NCBI GenBank assembly: GCA_001592805.2
Contig: CP051142.1
Coordinates: 1,860,001 to 1,924,000, forward strand
Length of the DNA: 64,000 nucleotides
Reading direction: 5' to 3'
Origin: Peltaster fructicola
Lineage: Eukaryota; Ascomycota; Dothideomycetes
Shown one piece after another: positions 20,393 to 33,540 of the stretch; position 1 is the first letter of the stretch; each line of letters opens with the position of its first letter. The notes beneath the pieces were generated by a model. That model ran no database searches. It had not been told where the DNA came from and saw only the letters and a list, made by a program, of their open reading frames with translations. The position numbers and the translations under genes are program-made.

Positions 20393-23389
20393 TCAGTCAA
20401 AGTCCATTGGCTTGTCCTCAAGCTGAACTCCATGCTTCTGCTCTGGAGCATCCACAAAGTCTTCGTTTTGCTCCTTTGATTCATTATCGTTCACCATAAT
20501 GACGCTCGATCGCTTCAAGCTGCCAGCAGTATTACGGCGAGTAAATTGCGCAGGTCCACGGACACCAGAGCGCGTGAGACTATCACGCTTGACAGGTGCA
20601 CCGTCCTTACTAGGCACGGCTGGACCTACCTCAGTGCTTCCGACCGAAGTCACTGGCGATATGGGCTCTCCCTCCCCACTGTTCAGTATGTGCTTGGCCG
20701 CAGACAGCCTATTGATAGAACTGGCCTCCGATGCTGGAGCAGTAGATGCCACAGGCGAGTCTGATCCATTGCCATAGTACTCCATGAAGTCTTGTGGTCC
20801 AGAGATGGATGCGGACATCTTTGGTGGTATCGAAAGTCGTTTCGCAGCCGCATTGTCATCGACTGCCGGCTTCAACGAAGGTGCGTGAGCAGGTGGAGGA
20901 GGTGGCGGCTGTTGCAATGTGCTGTCAAGACTCTGATGCTTGTCTTGTGTCTCTGCCTTTTGTGGTGACATCGTAGTTGGTGAGCTCACGATCTTCGAAG
21001 GCGGGCTCAAAGGGACATCCAAGCTACCACGAGAGCCAGCCGATGTGGGAGATCTGACTCGCCCTCCAGTCACAATGCCTCCAGTAGCAATGGGAAACCT
21101 TGTCTCTGCACCTCGACTACGGTCGCGACGATGAGCGGTACCGTCCGTCACAATGCGTGAAGCACCAGGACTGTCTTGACGGGCTCGATTGCCAACGCCT
21201 GTCTGCGCGGCAAGGATAGCACGTTGTCGTTCTTCCATGTGTTCACGACGCTTTGACTCGTCGGTGCTGACAGAACGAACACCTCGTGTTGCGCCTGAGT
21301 TGGTATGTGTCAAGCTGGATTGGCGCTTGAGCTCACCGAAGATCTCGTCCTTGTGTGCAAATAGATCCTTGATCAGACGCACATTGTACTTCTCCGTCAT
21401 ACTGAGACTGCTTTCTTGCTTAGGTCGAAGTATGCAGGACGCCAGACTGTTTGATAGACTTGTGACATAAGCTTCGTCGCCGGAGGTCAGCTCGATGAGA
21501 CGGGTAAGGTGGGTGACAATTGCATCAAGGGTTGCGATGTTGGCAAGTCGAAGTTGACCAAGCGTTGACTGAATCACCTGTATGCGTGCTGCTTCGTTCG
21601 GCGTTTGTGCTGTCGTCGTGTAGATAGTCTTGACAATCTCATACACGTGGCTGCTGACCAGAGAATCTGGCAGCTCGAGAAGATAAAGCTTCAGCACGGA
21701 TGCCACGATGGGCACTTCGTACTTCTCGAGAAGGTCCAACGGTATTTGCTTGCCAGTATTGATTTCAGCTCGTAGTCGGTGTGTTGCGGCCAATGGGACC
21801 TCTACTAGCCAGACACTGCGACGAGCTTCGTCACCTTCGATATCAGGATAGTGACTATCCAGGAATGTGAGTATTGTTGTGACAATGGATGGCACACGTT
21901 TGCGATCGCTTCGTGCTCTTGCTTCGATATCGACACCGAAGGTCTGCTCATCGACGGCATTGTAGTAATTTTCATAAGTCGTAACCCTAGGGATGAAGTT
22001 TCCAGTCTTGTAATTCTCGAGAAGGTAACGCAGATCACCCAGCGGCTGAACAGTCTCCTGGAAGAGCATCATGTTGTCGATTGTGCTTTGTAGGCTTGGG
22101 ATAACATTCGAAACTGCACCGCTGAAGTCCAGAATGACGCTCTTGATCGCTTTCAGACGATCTAGCTCGCAGCGCTCCATGAACTTGAGATGGTCCTGAA
22201 TGGCCTCCTCAAGAGTGCAGCGAAGGCCATCAAGTTTTCGCACGGCTGTCTTGTACCGTTCGTCGGCCTCGCGTGCTTCTCTGCGGAGCTTCTCGGCAGG
22301 CGTCTCATTTGGATGCGCATTGTTCAAAGGATTCCATCCACCAAGATACTCGTTTACTGCGCCTACCAGAGGGCTGTCACTGCTGCTGTCAACGCTGGCC
22401 AGGGTCGATGTTCTTGTGTTGAGCTTGAATCTCTTCTCGGGGATGCCAGTGATCTGAAAGGCTTTCGGCCGCCATTGGTAGTTCATCCTGCTGCTATTGG
22501 CGAAAGTGCTTCCCATGTTGCCGACAAGTCGTAGGAAGCCAGCAGCTATCAGATCTTGACCAATGCGCTCAGCATATGCCAGGTTCCTTGCGTCCATATG
22601 CGCTTGGATGTATTCCGTGATGTCCGCACCGCTTGACGTGTTCTGATATGTCCCCAGAATGGGCACCTTGACTTCACCCAACTTGATGTTCTCCAACATA
22701 TGCGTCAAGATCTTCTTGACCTGCTCAGGCTGAAACGTCTCATCGCCAATATCGACAGGTTCTTCTTCCTCTTCCTCTTCGACCTTGATGGCTGGAACAG
22801 ATTTCGGTGTGGCTTTGGGTGAGCCAGAGGCTGAGGCAATAGGATCTTGGAAGGCGAGCTTCTCTTCTTCATCCAGATCCTCGACGCGACGACACTTGTT
22901 GAAGTACGAACTGCGATACTGTCGAACAGTCTCAGCCTGTCGGTCATGTGTCTTCATGCGGCCTTGCAAATCGTCGTAGCTGTGTTGCACTCGAGAGGCG
23001 TGTTGATCGCACCATCGTCCGAAAGGGTTGACCACCAGTTCTCGTATGTTCGAGGCGATCTTGCGGTGGTGCTGCGCAGATTCGACCATACCGGTTCTAA
23101 CACCTTCGTATGCCTGCCGAGATCAGTTGGGCTTGCAGTGCGTATGTGCAACCAGTCTTACCTTCTTGACGCTTGCTCCGTCATCTCGCTGGAAGCCGCC
23201 GTCTATGCGATTCGTGGCAGTCTCAATGTCTGCGAGCTTTTGTCCATAGCTTTCGTCGGCTTCGGCTCTTAGGCGCGCAATCGTCAGGAGCTGCTGATTC
23301 TCCTGCACACCCTGTTGTAGCTTGCCAAATAACACGCCCAACCCTGTCGCATAGTCGCCAGACCAGAAAGAGTTGGCAAAAGAGGACAT
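20393..23389 (-). CDS. F-BAR/DEP/RhoGAP domain protein (Rgd2/Rga8-like)
   Basis: Predicted membrane-curving regulator of Rho-family GTPases at sites of polarised growth and cytokinesis. Exon 1 is 23389-23162 and exon 2 is 23113-20393, with a 48 bp intron; the product is 982 residues. Order of domains: F-BAR from the N-terminus (FANSFWS start), a DEP domain around residues 190-285, a RhoGAP domain around 410-600 with the conserved stretch VPIVASVLKLYLLELPDSL, then a long Ser/Pro-rich disordered tail with a short polyproline run and an acidic end. The F-BAR-DEP-RhoGAP arrangement matches S. cerevisiae Rgd2 and S. pombe Rga8. The usual arginine-finger motif of RhoGAPs (G-x-x-R-x-S-G) is not visible. 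Start chosen at the ATG of MSSFANSF because fungal F-BAR proteins begin this way; an in-frame ATG also exists at 23485. Confidence 0.88.
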
Positions 23390-24024
23390 GGTTGTGCCGC
23401 AAAGGTCGGCGGTGTTTCGTTCAAAGTGGAAATGCTTTTGAAGGCTCTCGAAATGTTTGCTGTTCTGCTGAGACACCACTGTCAAGTCGTGAGGCTAGAA
23501 CGCAGACAGACTTGTGGCGCACGTCGAAGGAGGGTAATCTGTGTATTGCAAGGTCACGGAAGCGCCTGTGACGTGTTTATAGACAAGAGATTGTAGTGCG
23601 CTTCACTGCAAGAAGCATTGGAAGCGCAATTGACGAAGCTCAGTAAAGCACCGGAGGTGAGTTGATCGTAGCAGCAATGGCCAAGGCAAAAGACGCTGAA
23701 TATACCGGATTGTGGAAAGCAGTTGCGGGCTCGTGAACGCTCTGAAGCATATGTGTGTTTGGCGGCAGCAAGAAGTTCGACGGCTTGCTTCCATGTACTT
23801 GACGGCCGACCCTTTTAGCACTCGCTCGTCACACGTGACGTATATTCTCATCTCGTATTTGTCGGGCGCCGTAGGTACCCTTCTGCGGTACCTGAGCTAT
23901 CGTGAAACACTAATGACCTCGGTGCCGATCATCGTGTGTCCTTGCAAGTGGAGCCTGTCAACGTGAACTGATTTATCGTCAGCCGCGAGACTTCTTCTCG
24001 AACAACAGCAACCAGCTTGACGAC
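23390..24024. promoter_or_regulatory. Divergent promoter region between the RhoGAP gene and STT4
   Basis: This 635 bp region separates two divergently transcribed genes and must contain both promoters. No clear TATA box or other known site was recognised. Confidence 0.5.
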
Positions 24025-27000
24025 ATGGCCAGGTGGGTGTTAGATCTAGACGGACGACGAGCATAGACACTGACAGATCTTCGTAGGCATCAGCGTAACA
24101 CCCGGCGCAATGCGCTTGAGAAACTCGCAGCTCTGTCTGTACAGAGTTCACGAGACGACAATGACCAGGACCTTGAAGAGCTGTGCAAGTTGGGCAGCCC
24201 GCGCGGTATGGCAAAGACGAATGGACACGCTTATGGCGACAAGTCATCTCAAGTCGCGGCGATCCCTATGGGTTCTCGCGAGCTTGACGCGTTGTTGGCG
24301 CTGTGCAAGGCAGCTCCGTTGGTGCAGACAATCAAGCATGCCGAGAGCCTACTCCACCACTTGATGCCATATATGCCAGAAGCACACAAACAGACAATGC
24401 AACCGACATCACTGATGGTCCTTCTGCCACCATGGGAGTCACTGGCGAACGAGCTTACATCTGCTGTCCTTGCTATCGCTCTCAACCATCCGTCGTTGCG
24501 ATCTCACGTGCTACTGGGCATCGATCAGACCATTGAGGCTCTCACCAACAGCGCAGAAGCTGTTGCATGGATCGGAACTGATACCAATGGTATCGGCGAG
24601 CACGACAACACCGAGAGTTACCTTTCGGCCATCCAGCTTGCGGCATCTCTCCTCGGCTTTCTTGACGCGACTGCAAAGTTCGTACAGGTGTGGACTCCAG
24701 AGCAAAGATTGCTCATCATACAGCGACTTCGTTACCTGCTGTCCGAGAAGTATATGATTTCGCTGGAAACCGCTTTGTCTGCCCTGCGTACGACTCGTAG
24801 TCACTCACGCGTGCTCAAGGAATGGAAGCGTTGGAGTCGTCAATATGCTATCAAGGGACGACCCTTGGGAGCCATGCTTTTGCAGCGAGGCTTCATGAGT
24901 GTTGTTGAAAACACAGTTGTCACTATCCTTGCACCACACGGCACTCTTCCACTGGACACTCTTCTCGATCTGCTCATTCAGAGGACACCTCTTGTTGATC
25001 TGGCTGACGCAAGACCAAGCGATGCCATGCTACAATCACTTACGGACTTCATCATCGAAGAGATGCAGCTCCTTGATGCAGATGCCGACTACCTCCAGGT
25101 CAGCTCTGCATTTCAGCAGCGTCTAGCTCTTGATGTCAAGATCAGCAGCTTGCGAAGTTTCCTGTGCTGTGCCTTGATCAATGCCGAAATTGCAGACATT
25201 GAGATTCTCATGCTCTGGCTCGATGGCATCACAGCCGACACTGTGCAGATGGCAGATGAAACGCTTGCTCAGACTGTGCTCAAGACCATGGCCGTCCTGT
25301 CACGAACGTCCCCATCAGTCGCTGCTAATCTCAGCCGCTCACTGCCAAGACTTCTCGTGCAAGGCAAGATGACCAGCCAGACCGCTGTCGTTGCTGGAGA
25401 ATGTCTCGCTCATGTCCTCAAGACTTTGAGCGAGGACATCATCATCAGCACTCTCTACACCCTCGGCAATCTGCTGAGTGCAAGCAACAATTCTGATCCC
25501 ACCATCATCGGCAGCTCGCCCTTCATGGACGGATCTGGAAGTCTTCCGTTAGACCTTCCCTCCAGCAACATCGAGCTGAGCAGCAACCTGGCTATCAATG
25601 TCGGATCCGAGGAAGAGAGCACTGAGATCTATACTGCAGTAATCCGTGCGATCGTTGCCATTGCCCGCGCTTGCAACAACGAGCAGATCACTGCCCTTGC
25701 AATTTCTATGCTGGTCCAGAAGATCGGCCGTATCGACCAGATGGTCGACGCCTGCATTGTTGTCGAGAGTGCCAGCCTTGGTCTGCACGGAGGCGTGAAC
25801 GGGCTGAACGCTCTGTTGAGACTCTATGCCAGAGTTATGAGCACTGCCAATCTCCAGCACAACATCATCATTATCGGCGCGGTCAACGATGCACGCGTTC
25901 GCCTCGCCAACTGGATCAGCAAGCAGTCACCGTTCTGGGAGGTCTACCTGACTCATCTGCTCAGTCTTGCGGTCAGCAGTGGTGATACAGCAGCTGAAGG
26001 TGTCGTAGATGTCGCACTGACAGCACAGACAATCGCCCAGCTCTTCCGTCCAATGGCAATTCTCATCTCCAGCGATCCAACCTACAGACCAGACTTCCAG
26101 GATCTCGATGCTCTGAAACAGCTCAGTCGTGACGCTTGGTTCAACATCGTGGTGCATGGCTTCACACTGGGTGCACCATCAACCAAGACTCATGCTGTCG
26201 AGATCCAGCTTCTCGCTCGCTACACTCTGCCTCTGGTAGACGAAGCTAGGATCGATATGCCAGAAAGCGGCATCGAGCTTAACCAAGTTCTGCGCCGCGG
26301 CGAAAAGCAGAATCTCGCCGAGCAGAAGGCTGCTCTGCTCGCTGCTTTGCCTGGTTGCGAGTCTCAGATTAATGGCCTGAAGTACTCGGAGTGCGTGTAC
26401 TTGAACACGGCACTTCTGCTTTCGGTTTTGCGAGCTCGTGTTGGAGACTGCCGTGGCGTTCTGCCATACTTCTTGGAGAGCAAGGTCAAATCCACACATG
26501 TGGAGGACTGTATGCAAGCAATCGCTACGAACGCTGTAGAGACCTATGTCACCCGTGTGGTCACTGGAAAAGAGAACAGCTTCGCCGCAGCACAAGTTGG
26601 CACCCAGCTTGTGACGTTCTTCGAGGGTTGTTGTCACCGCATCGCCAAGGTACAGGCTGCCGCAGCTGCCGCTACAGATCGCATCATCTCAGCAATCCCG
26701 TCAGCACTGTGTCAGAAGGAGTCGCTCTTTGCACTGCTGGAGCTATTGACACTGATGTGGAGGAGCTGTCTTGACGCTGAAACGGCAGAGTATGAGCTCA
26801 AGCCACACTATGCATCAAGTCGTGTCAACGTCCACATCACGCTATCTGACGATGTTGCGTTCCGACAGAACACCCTGGCAGGCTTCCACAAACGCTGTCG
26901 TACATGGGTACAGCGCGCCATTGATGTGGCTCCGTTGGACACCAAGGGTCTCCTCCAAGCATATCTCGAGGAGTTCGAGGATGATGGCGCTTACGGACAC

Positions 27001-29925
27001 ATCGATCTGGGCAGGTCGTTTGCCCTTGAGATGGGTTCTACAATTCCAAAGAGTGATCAGAAGCTCACTTGCATCGAGCGACAGCCGTATTGGGGCATCA
27101 ACACTGCCTCAGACTTTGTGGCGCAGTACACTACTCGCCAGGAGTACAGACACAAGGACGACAACCTTCTTGATGCCGACGACTGGACTGTCGTTGAGCA
27201 TGACGGTGCTTCTAGACCACTTCTTGAAGGACCAGCGGCGCAAGCCATCAGTGAAGCTCTGGAACTGCGTCGACTGGCTATACGACTCCGCAAAGGCGAA
27301 GATATCTCCTTCGATCAAGTGCGCGACACACTTCGCAAAGCCTCAAGTGTGCTGAAGGAGAGCACACTCGGCCGCGCCCAGTTGGTTCACGACCTTGTCG
27401 GCATTCCCTTTGCTATCTTCACTAAACGTGCCATCGATCTCGGTGTGTCCATTTGGCTCAGCATTGCCAAGGAGCTGCCCTCGCTTGAAACACGAATCCT
27501 CGTTGAGGTCGCTGCTGGGTGGGAAGAGTCGGTGCTGCTACGTAAAGGTTTCTTCAGCGACAGCTCTCAGCACCTCGATCCATTCTACATCAAAGAAGAG
27601 TTTGCACCATCTAACTGGGCGGCAATCAAGAAGCGACAGCAGGCTACCCACGATCTGATTGCGCCTCATCTGCGTCTGGCACAGTTCTTGTCCAGTCAGC
27701 TCAACGCTTCACGATTGTCCTCTCCGTTTGTTCAACGCGTCTACGAACGACTGGTGCACCTGACCATGCCCAGAATGAACCAAGGTGTCAACCAGCCACT
27801 GGCTCGTGAGGTGCACTTCCACATCATCCTGCTTGCTCTGCAGGTTCTTCGATACAATACTCGTCTCGAGACATCCGCACAATGGCGTATGAAGGACACT
27901 ATCCTGTCCTCAGCCCTTGTGTGGTTCGGATATGCTCCACGATGGTCATTCGGCAGCAATAGACTTCAGGTCAAGGCAGAAATCAGACTGCTCGATGATG
28001 TCTACTCTGTGCTTACAGCCCTGTCATCTATCGGAACGAAGAATCTGGGCCCACTTGGTACGCTACAAATGAAGCAAGATCTACTCATGCAGTTGCTTGC
28101 GCAGGAGGCCTCTCGCCTAGGTGTATGGGCAAATCCGTTGTCCTCAGAGAGCCATGGCTTAGCAGCTATAGCGCAGCATGGCCTGAACGTCAAAGAGGGC
28201 AGCATTCTCCCCTTGATCGGTATTGCTTGGGTCGAGAACCCAAGTGTTGCGATCCAGCTTGTCGCAAGATTTCCTGATTCGAAGAAGATCGCAGGTGAGG
28301 TGCGAGCACTGTTACTCGCGCAGCCAGCAAATGCTATCAGTGATCCGGATGCCTTGTACATTCTCTTGGGCGAGTCGTTGCCAAGCGATGTTCAAACGCA
28401 GCTTAAGGTATGTTCAATGCTGATGACGAGAGTTTGAATGCTGACGATGCCACAGTATCTACTTTACTGGGCACCTCTCAACCCTATGGCCGCAGTCACC
28501 TACTTCATGCCAGCGTACAAGAATCACCCTTTGATTCTACAGTATGCCGTACGCGCACTCGAAAGCCACTCTGTTGACATCACCTTCTTCTACGTACCGC
28601 AGATCGTGCAGGCTCTGCGCTACGATGCCCTTGGCTATGTTGAGCGCTACATTGTAGAGACGGCCAAGTTCTCACAGCTCTTCGCTCATCAGATTATCTG
28701 GAACATGAAGGCGAATGCCTACAAGGACGAGGAGTCTGAGGTTCCGGACAGCGTCAAGCCAGCTCTTGACAAGGTACAAGAGGCCATGATCTCAAGCTGG
28801 TCACAAGAGGATAAGCACTTCTATGAGCGTGAATTCGACTTCTTCGGCAAGGTTACTGGTATCTCTGGCACGCTGAAGCCACTCATCAAGCGACCAAAAC
28901 CAGAGAAGAAGCAGAAGATCGAGGAAGAGCTCCGAAAGATCGACATCGAGGTTGGCGTCTACTTGCCAAGTAACCCAGACGGTGTTGTCATCGGCATCGA
29001 TCGCAAGTCAGGCAAGCCATTACAAAGTCACGCAAAGGCTCCGTTCATGGCCACTTTCCGCATTCGCAAGGAGGAACTCGACAATGAGGCGATCGCCAAG
29101 CAGGGCACTGGCAATGGTCAGATTGTCAAGCGCCGCGCCTATGAAACATGGCAAAGTGCAATCTTCAAGGTCGGTGACGATTGCCGACAGGACATCCTCG
29201 CATTGCAGCTCATCGCAGCATTCCGCGGTATCTTCAACAACGTGGGCTTGGATGTCTATGTCTTTCCGTATCGTGTGACTGCCACGGCACCTGGTTGTGG
29301 TGTTATCGATGTGCTGCCAAACTCTATCTCCCGAGATATGCTTGGTCGTGAAGCAGTCAACGGTCTGTACGAATACTTCATCTCCAAGTACGGATACGAA
29401 GACTCAATCAGGTTCCAGGAGGCAAGAAACAACTTCATCAAGAGCATGGCCGCGTACTCCATCATCTCCTACTTGCTACAGTTCAAGGACCGACACAACG
29501 GCAATATCATGGTCGATGACGCTGGACACATTCTGCACATCGATTTCGGTTTCTGCTTCGACATTGCTCCAGGAGGAGTCAAGTTCGAGCGTGCTCCATT
29601 CAAGCTGACCCCAGAGATGGTTGCAGTCATGGGTGGTGCTAACTCCGCATCCTTCAAGGCATTCGAGGAGCTCTGTGTCAAGGTCTTCTTGGCATCGAGG
29701 CAGTACGTTGAGCAGCTGGCGCATATTGTCATGACCATGCTGGACTCTGGACTACCTTGCTTCAAGCCAACTACAATCCAGCATTTCAAGGAACGCTTCG
29801 TGCTGGAGAAGAGTGACAAGGAGGCTGCTGACTTTGTTCGCAAGCTCGTGCACTGGAGTCAGGGAAGCTATTCAACTGGTGTCTACGACTACTACCAACT
29901 TCTGACCAACGGCATTCCCTACTAA
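24025..29925 (+). CDS. STT4: Phosphatidylinositol 4-kinase, type III alpha (Stt4)
   Basis: Makes phosphatidylinositol 4-phosphate at the plasma membrane, feeding PI(4,5)P2, actin and cell-wall integrity signalling. Exons are 24025-24032 (8 bp, coding Met-Ala and part of Arg), 24087-28407 and 28456-29925, with introns of 54 and 48 bp; the total is 1932 residues, normal for Stt4. Most of the protein is helical solenoid. The lipid-kinase homology (PIK) helical region precedes the catalytic domain, which fills about the last 300 residues and shows KVGDDCRQD, the catalytic DRHNGN loop and the metal-binding DFGF. The tiny first exon was chosen because it joins in frame to MARHQRNTRRNALEKL, a typical Stt4 start, and has good splice signals with a CTGAC branch site. 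No frame breaks are seen over 5.8 kb. Confidence 0.97.
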
Positions 29926-30160
29926 TCCTTCCGATAGTCAAGGAGAATGGCAGTCATTGAGACCATCACCTGATAGCGAAATCAAGGACTGATTCAACAC
30001 CCTCATACATGTTCCCTTTCAATCACATTCAATCGATTCACGTGGCTCTGCTCACATACTAGGTCAGTATATTGTTGCTCATCCTACTTTATCTCTGTCA
30101 CACTCTTTATTCTTCAGACACATCCTGCAAGCCCAAGCCTCATCAAGTGCAACGCTCAAT

Positions 30161-30371
30161 GCACAACATGCGCGGACGAACGAACCATCACTGTCCACAC
30201 TTCGTTAGGCAATATGGAAATTGCCGGCAAGCGAAAACACCTCTTCAGCGTCGACCATATTGCAAAGCCCACAAAACATACTGCAAAGGGCAGCGCTGCA
30301 ATGAAGCCCTTCATCTCAAGACAGAGGCGTGTCCTGTTTGTAGTGAGGTGGAGGATGAAGAAGACGCCTGA
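30161..30371 (+). CDS. Small Cys/His-rich protein, putative zinc-binding (70 aa)
   Basis: A short open frame 235 bp downstream of STT4 on the same strand. Seven cysteines and several histidines are spaced in recurring pairs and near-pairs (HHCPHF, YCKAHKTYC, RCN, EACPVC), then a short acidic tail ends the protein. This organisation is improbable for random sequence and suggests one compact zinc-binding fold. The frame is open upstream to about 30072, but the ATG at 30161 is the first one close to the Cys-rich part. A possible 5' untranslated intron lies at about 30063-30118 (GTCAGT ... TTCTTCAG). No function is recognised. It could also be a downstream exon of a longer transcript. Confidence 0.5.
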
Positions 30372-30875
30372 AATCTGATGCACTATCAAGTAGGGATCAG
30401 TCCAGGCGATACCTCTCCTGCGCAGCAATGGATTAAGGTACTTTCTCCGAGGGTAGAGAATGAAGTGCTTCTGTGTACGGGGAGCTGGACTGGAGGATCC
30501 TTTGCATGAAGGGTCGCTAGAATGGTGAAGGTGACCAGTCCTTCGACTTGCGAACGATCAGAAGCACATCTGAGTGCTTACTTGACATCAGTCGCGGCTA
30601 TTTGAAGCCACTCTCTCTGTGCGTCGACTTCAAGCAACAATAAACACATCGTCCGTCTTGGTGCTCCTGTGATCGAACGTGATAATTATACCTTTATGCT
30701 AGCGGTCGTCGGCCTAAGGTGTAGTGATGTAAGCTCGACTAAGGCACGAGCCAAGCTTGGATTAGCCCGTGGTTGTTAGCGAATCACAAGCGACTGACGA
30801 TTGGTATATTTTAATTGTTGTAAACAATAGCGAGACAAACATAACAACCACCATGCATTGAAGCCAGCTTTTGCG
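30372..30875. other. Intergenic region before NUR1
   Basis: About 500 bp, AT-richer than the surrounding genes. It is presumed to hold the NUR1 promoter; no specific site was recognised. Confidence 0.45.
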
Positions 30876-32204
30876 ATGCCTCCCTTGATCCGACGCCGTC
30901 CTCTACTCGAGCGCCTCAGGACCAACCTCGATCCATACGATTTCCTCCTGTGGCTATCAGAAGAGCTCAACGACAACTCATACGATGAGCTACTGAACGC
31001 CTGGGCTACTCCAATTGGTCTTGCATCGAATCTTCTCTTCATCCTAGCAAGAGGCGCCAGTAGAAACACGTTCAGTGGTGCCGATGATGTCTTCAGCGAG
31101 CACGGCGCAGGTAGAGGCTGGTTCTCATGGCTGGTGAGTACAGTATAGCGACAGCAAAGCTCAGTGCTGATGGTGAGTGCACAGTCTGCTTCTATCGTCC
31201 ATTCCCTTACGATTCTTTGTTGCCTGAACGCATTCTACACATTTACCCGCAAGAAGCACTACCGTCTGTTCGAACAGCATGTCGACGTCGCACCATCAAC
31301 ACCTTCGGCGCGCAGAGTCCGTGTCGATGATTCGCCAGCGACGAACTCTCCTCTTCAATACCTCCGCGAAGCCATCTCGAATGCGACAAGAGGGCAACAT
31401 GCTGCAGATGCAGAGAAAGAGGTCTGGGAAGTTGGCATATGGGACGCAAAGCCGTTCAACCTCACACTCTTTACATTCTTCTCACCAGGACACCTCCTGG
31501 TCTATTATACCCTTCTCCCGACAGCAGCGCTTGACCCACGGCCGTCCGTCACCGTGTTGCTCACTATAGCGTTTGGGGTCGTGCTATCTTTGCAGCTTGG
31601 CTATCTCAGGACCTTGTTCGACCAGCAAACGAAGGACAAAGCGCTGATTCAGGGAGAGGTGCTCAACGAATACAACACAAAGTTCGTGCATCCATCGCTG
31701 CATAGGATGATGCGAGATGTTTCGACGCAGACACGTGAGAGTGCGTTGAGTGCAAAGGGTACGAGGACGAGAGAAGTCGATGTCTACACTCCCACAGTCG
31801 TTATCAACAGAGGGTTTTCGACGAATCCAAACACAAACTATTCCGCACTGTACAGTGCACAAGCGCAAACGCCAGCCGTACAGCACGATAGGCGTCTGAG
31901 CAAAGTGGCGGCAGAAACGCCGGTAGCAAGAGACGGCAGACGATCTAGTGCCTATACACAGACTCCTTCTGTGGCAGCATCTGGAGGAAGTGCCTTCAAC
32001 TGGTCATCGCCACTGAAGCCAAGCGACGAGAAGTCGACGCAGCAGAGACGGCCACAGAAGGGAGATGTGGCCGCAGCTATTCGCGAGGCGACACCGAGAC
32101 GGCAGACTGCAGGCAGTCATGAGGACAGACTCAACAGTCGCCACAGACCAAGAGTGGACGAATTAGAGAACAGTCGCAGAAGACAGACCGGAAGGTTCGC
32201 GTAA
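30876..32204 (+). CDS. NUR1: Nuclear rim protein 1-like inner nuclear membrane protein
   Basis: Homologue of fungal nuclear rim protein Nur1, which with Lem2/Src1 anchors heterochromatin and rDNA at the inner nuclear membrane. Exons are 30876-31133 and 31185-32204, with a 51 bp intron; the product is 425 residues. The start reads MPPLIRRRP, followed by DPYDFLLWLSEEL, typical of the family. Membrane segments are seen near residues 45-60, 90-105 (just after the splice site), 155-175 and 180-195. The conserved loop has APSTPSARRVRVD and FSPGHLLVY. The C-terminal 200 residues are Ser/Thr/Arg-rich and disordered, as expected of the nucleoplasmic tail. Start selected by family similarity; an upstream in-frame ATG-like codon at 30858 is less likely. 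Confidence 0.88.
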
Positions 32205-32311
32205 TGTACCAACATAGAAAGCTGTATCATAATTCGTGAAGTGATTACAAGTCTCCTGATCCACTCGCCCTTATACATACACGTTAATCGTCATGACCAG
32301 CAGCGACTGTA

Positions 32312-33540
32312 CTATGAGTACGTTTGCTGCTGCTGCTGCTGCTCAGTGGCACCTCCGACAGCATGCTGCTGGCCACTGCCTTCGCGCATGACCTCGAGCG
32401 TGCGAGGGAAGTATGGCTCAACACCCCAATTCCTCAGGTATGCGCCAGTCTTCTCAATGCGCTTGATTTCGCGCTGTACACCCCAGCCATTGCCCTCTTC
32501 CCGCAGACGACCACGAACCACATCAACCATAGCATCATCCAGCCGAGCGTAGAAAGAACGTCGTTCGGCCAGATCCTCTTCGTCACCGTTCTCGAGACCA
32601 CCGTGCGAGTTCAGGTTGCCGCCGAGCTTGAGAAGTAGGTCGAACGCGTAGTGCGGACCACTAGCCAACGCGCTGAGTCGCTCGATGTCTGGAAGGAATT
32701 TAAGCATGCAGGCTGAGAAAGATGGTGTAGGTAGGGAGTCGTTCAAGTCGTCTTGCAGGCGGTGGAGGTCGAAGTTGACAATGGTGATCTTGCGATCGAG
32801 CTGGGCGTTGAGTGTCGCGGCAGCATGCGTCGGCGAACTCTCGTGGGACGAAGCGTCCATTTGACGGGCGATACTGGGTGGAACATCTGTAGCGGAGTTA
32901 GTCCGGCGCACGATTATACAAGATGATGTTGCATACCAGGTCGAAGTCCTCGTTTGTCGATCCAGGCGTGGACCTCACCACGATGCGCCTCCAGCTGGTC
33001 GATGTATGCTCTCAGATCGGCATTCTCGCTCTCCAGAGACTCAACCTTATCAGTGTATGGTCGCAACGCTTGGTTGAAGGCTTGCATCAACAAATCCGGC
33101 GGATGCTCTTGCTTGAGCGGCGCAGACGCTGATGTCTTACTGTAGTCTCTGCTGGCGCTGTAGCCGTTGCTCACAGGCTGCTGCGCCGTGGCTGTAGGCT
33201 GACCATCGTAGCTGCTGATATCATGCGGCTGGCTTGTGCGTGCGTACATGCCTGTCTCTTTCGCCAAGCTGTCGTTGACGTTGTTGGAGCTTTGCAGTTG
33301 AGAGTTGCTGTGTCGAGACGATGGAGGACGCTGATCGTGTGGCTCCGCGTGCTGCACCTCTTGTGTCTGTGGCGAATGCTGCTGGCTCTGTGAATATCGC
33401 TCTGGCACTGAGTACTTGTCGTCGTAGGAAGCGCTGTTGGTCTTGCTGTCGTGCGGAGAGGTCGAGGTATTGTTGTTGTAGTTGTTGTCGACGTAGGATT
33501 GGCTATTGGATCGAGACCGCGAAAGGCGCTTGAAGAACAT
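32312..33540 (-). CDS. Unrecognised coiled-coil protein with Ser/Gln-rich N-terminus
   Basis: Exons are 33540-32937 and 32886-32312, with a 50 bp intron; the product is 392 residues. Residues 1-150 are rich in Ser, Gln, Asn and Tyr and look disordered. A short predicted coiled coil with regularly spaced Leu and Glu follows at about 165-195. The second exon encodes a mostly helical region, and the end carries a polyglutamine run of six to seven residues made by a TGC/GCA repeat at about 32327-32342. The joined frame and conserved-looking exon 2 make this a real gene. I do not recognise a family or function; the organisation suggests a fungal-specific protein. Confidence 0.72.
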
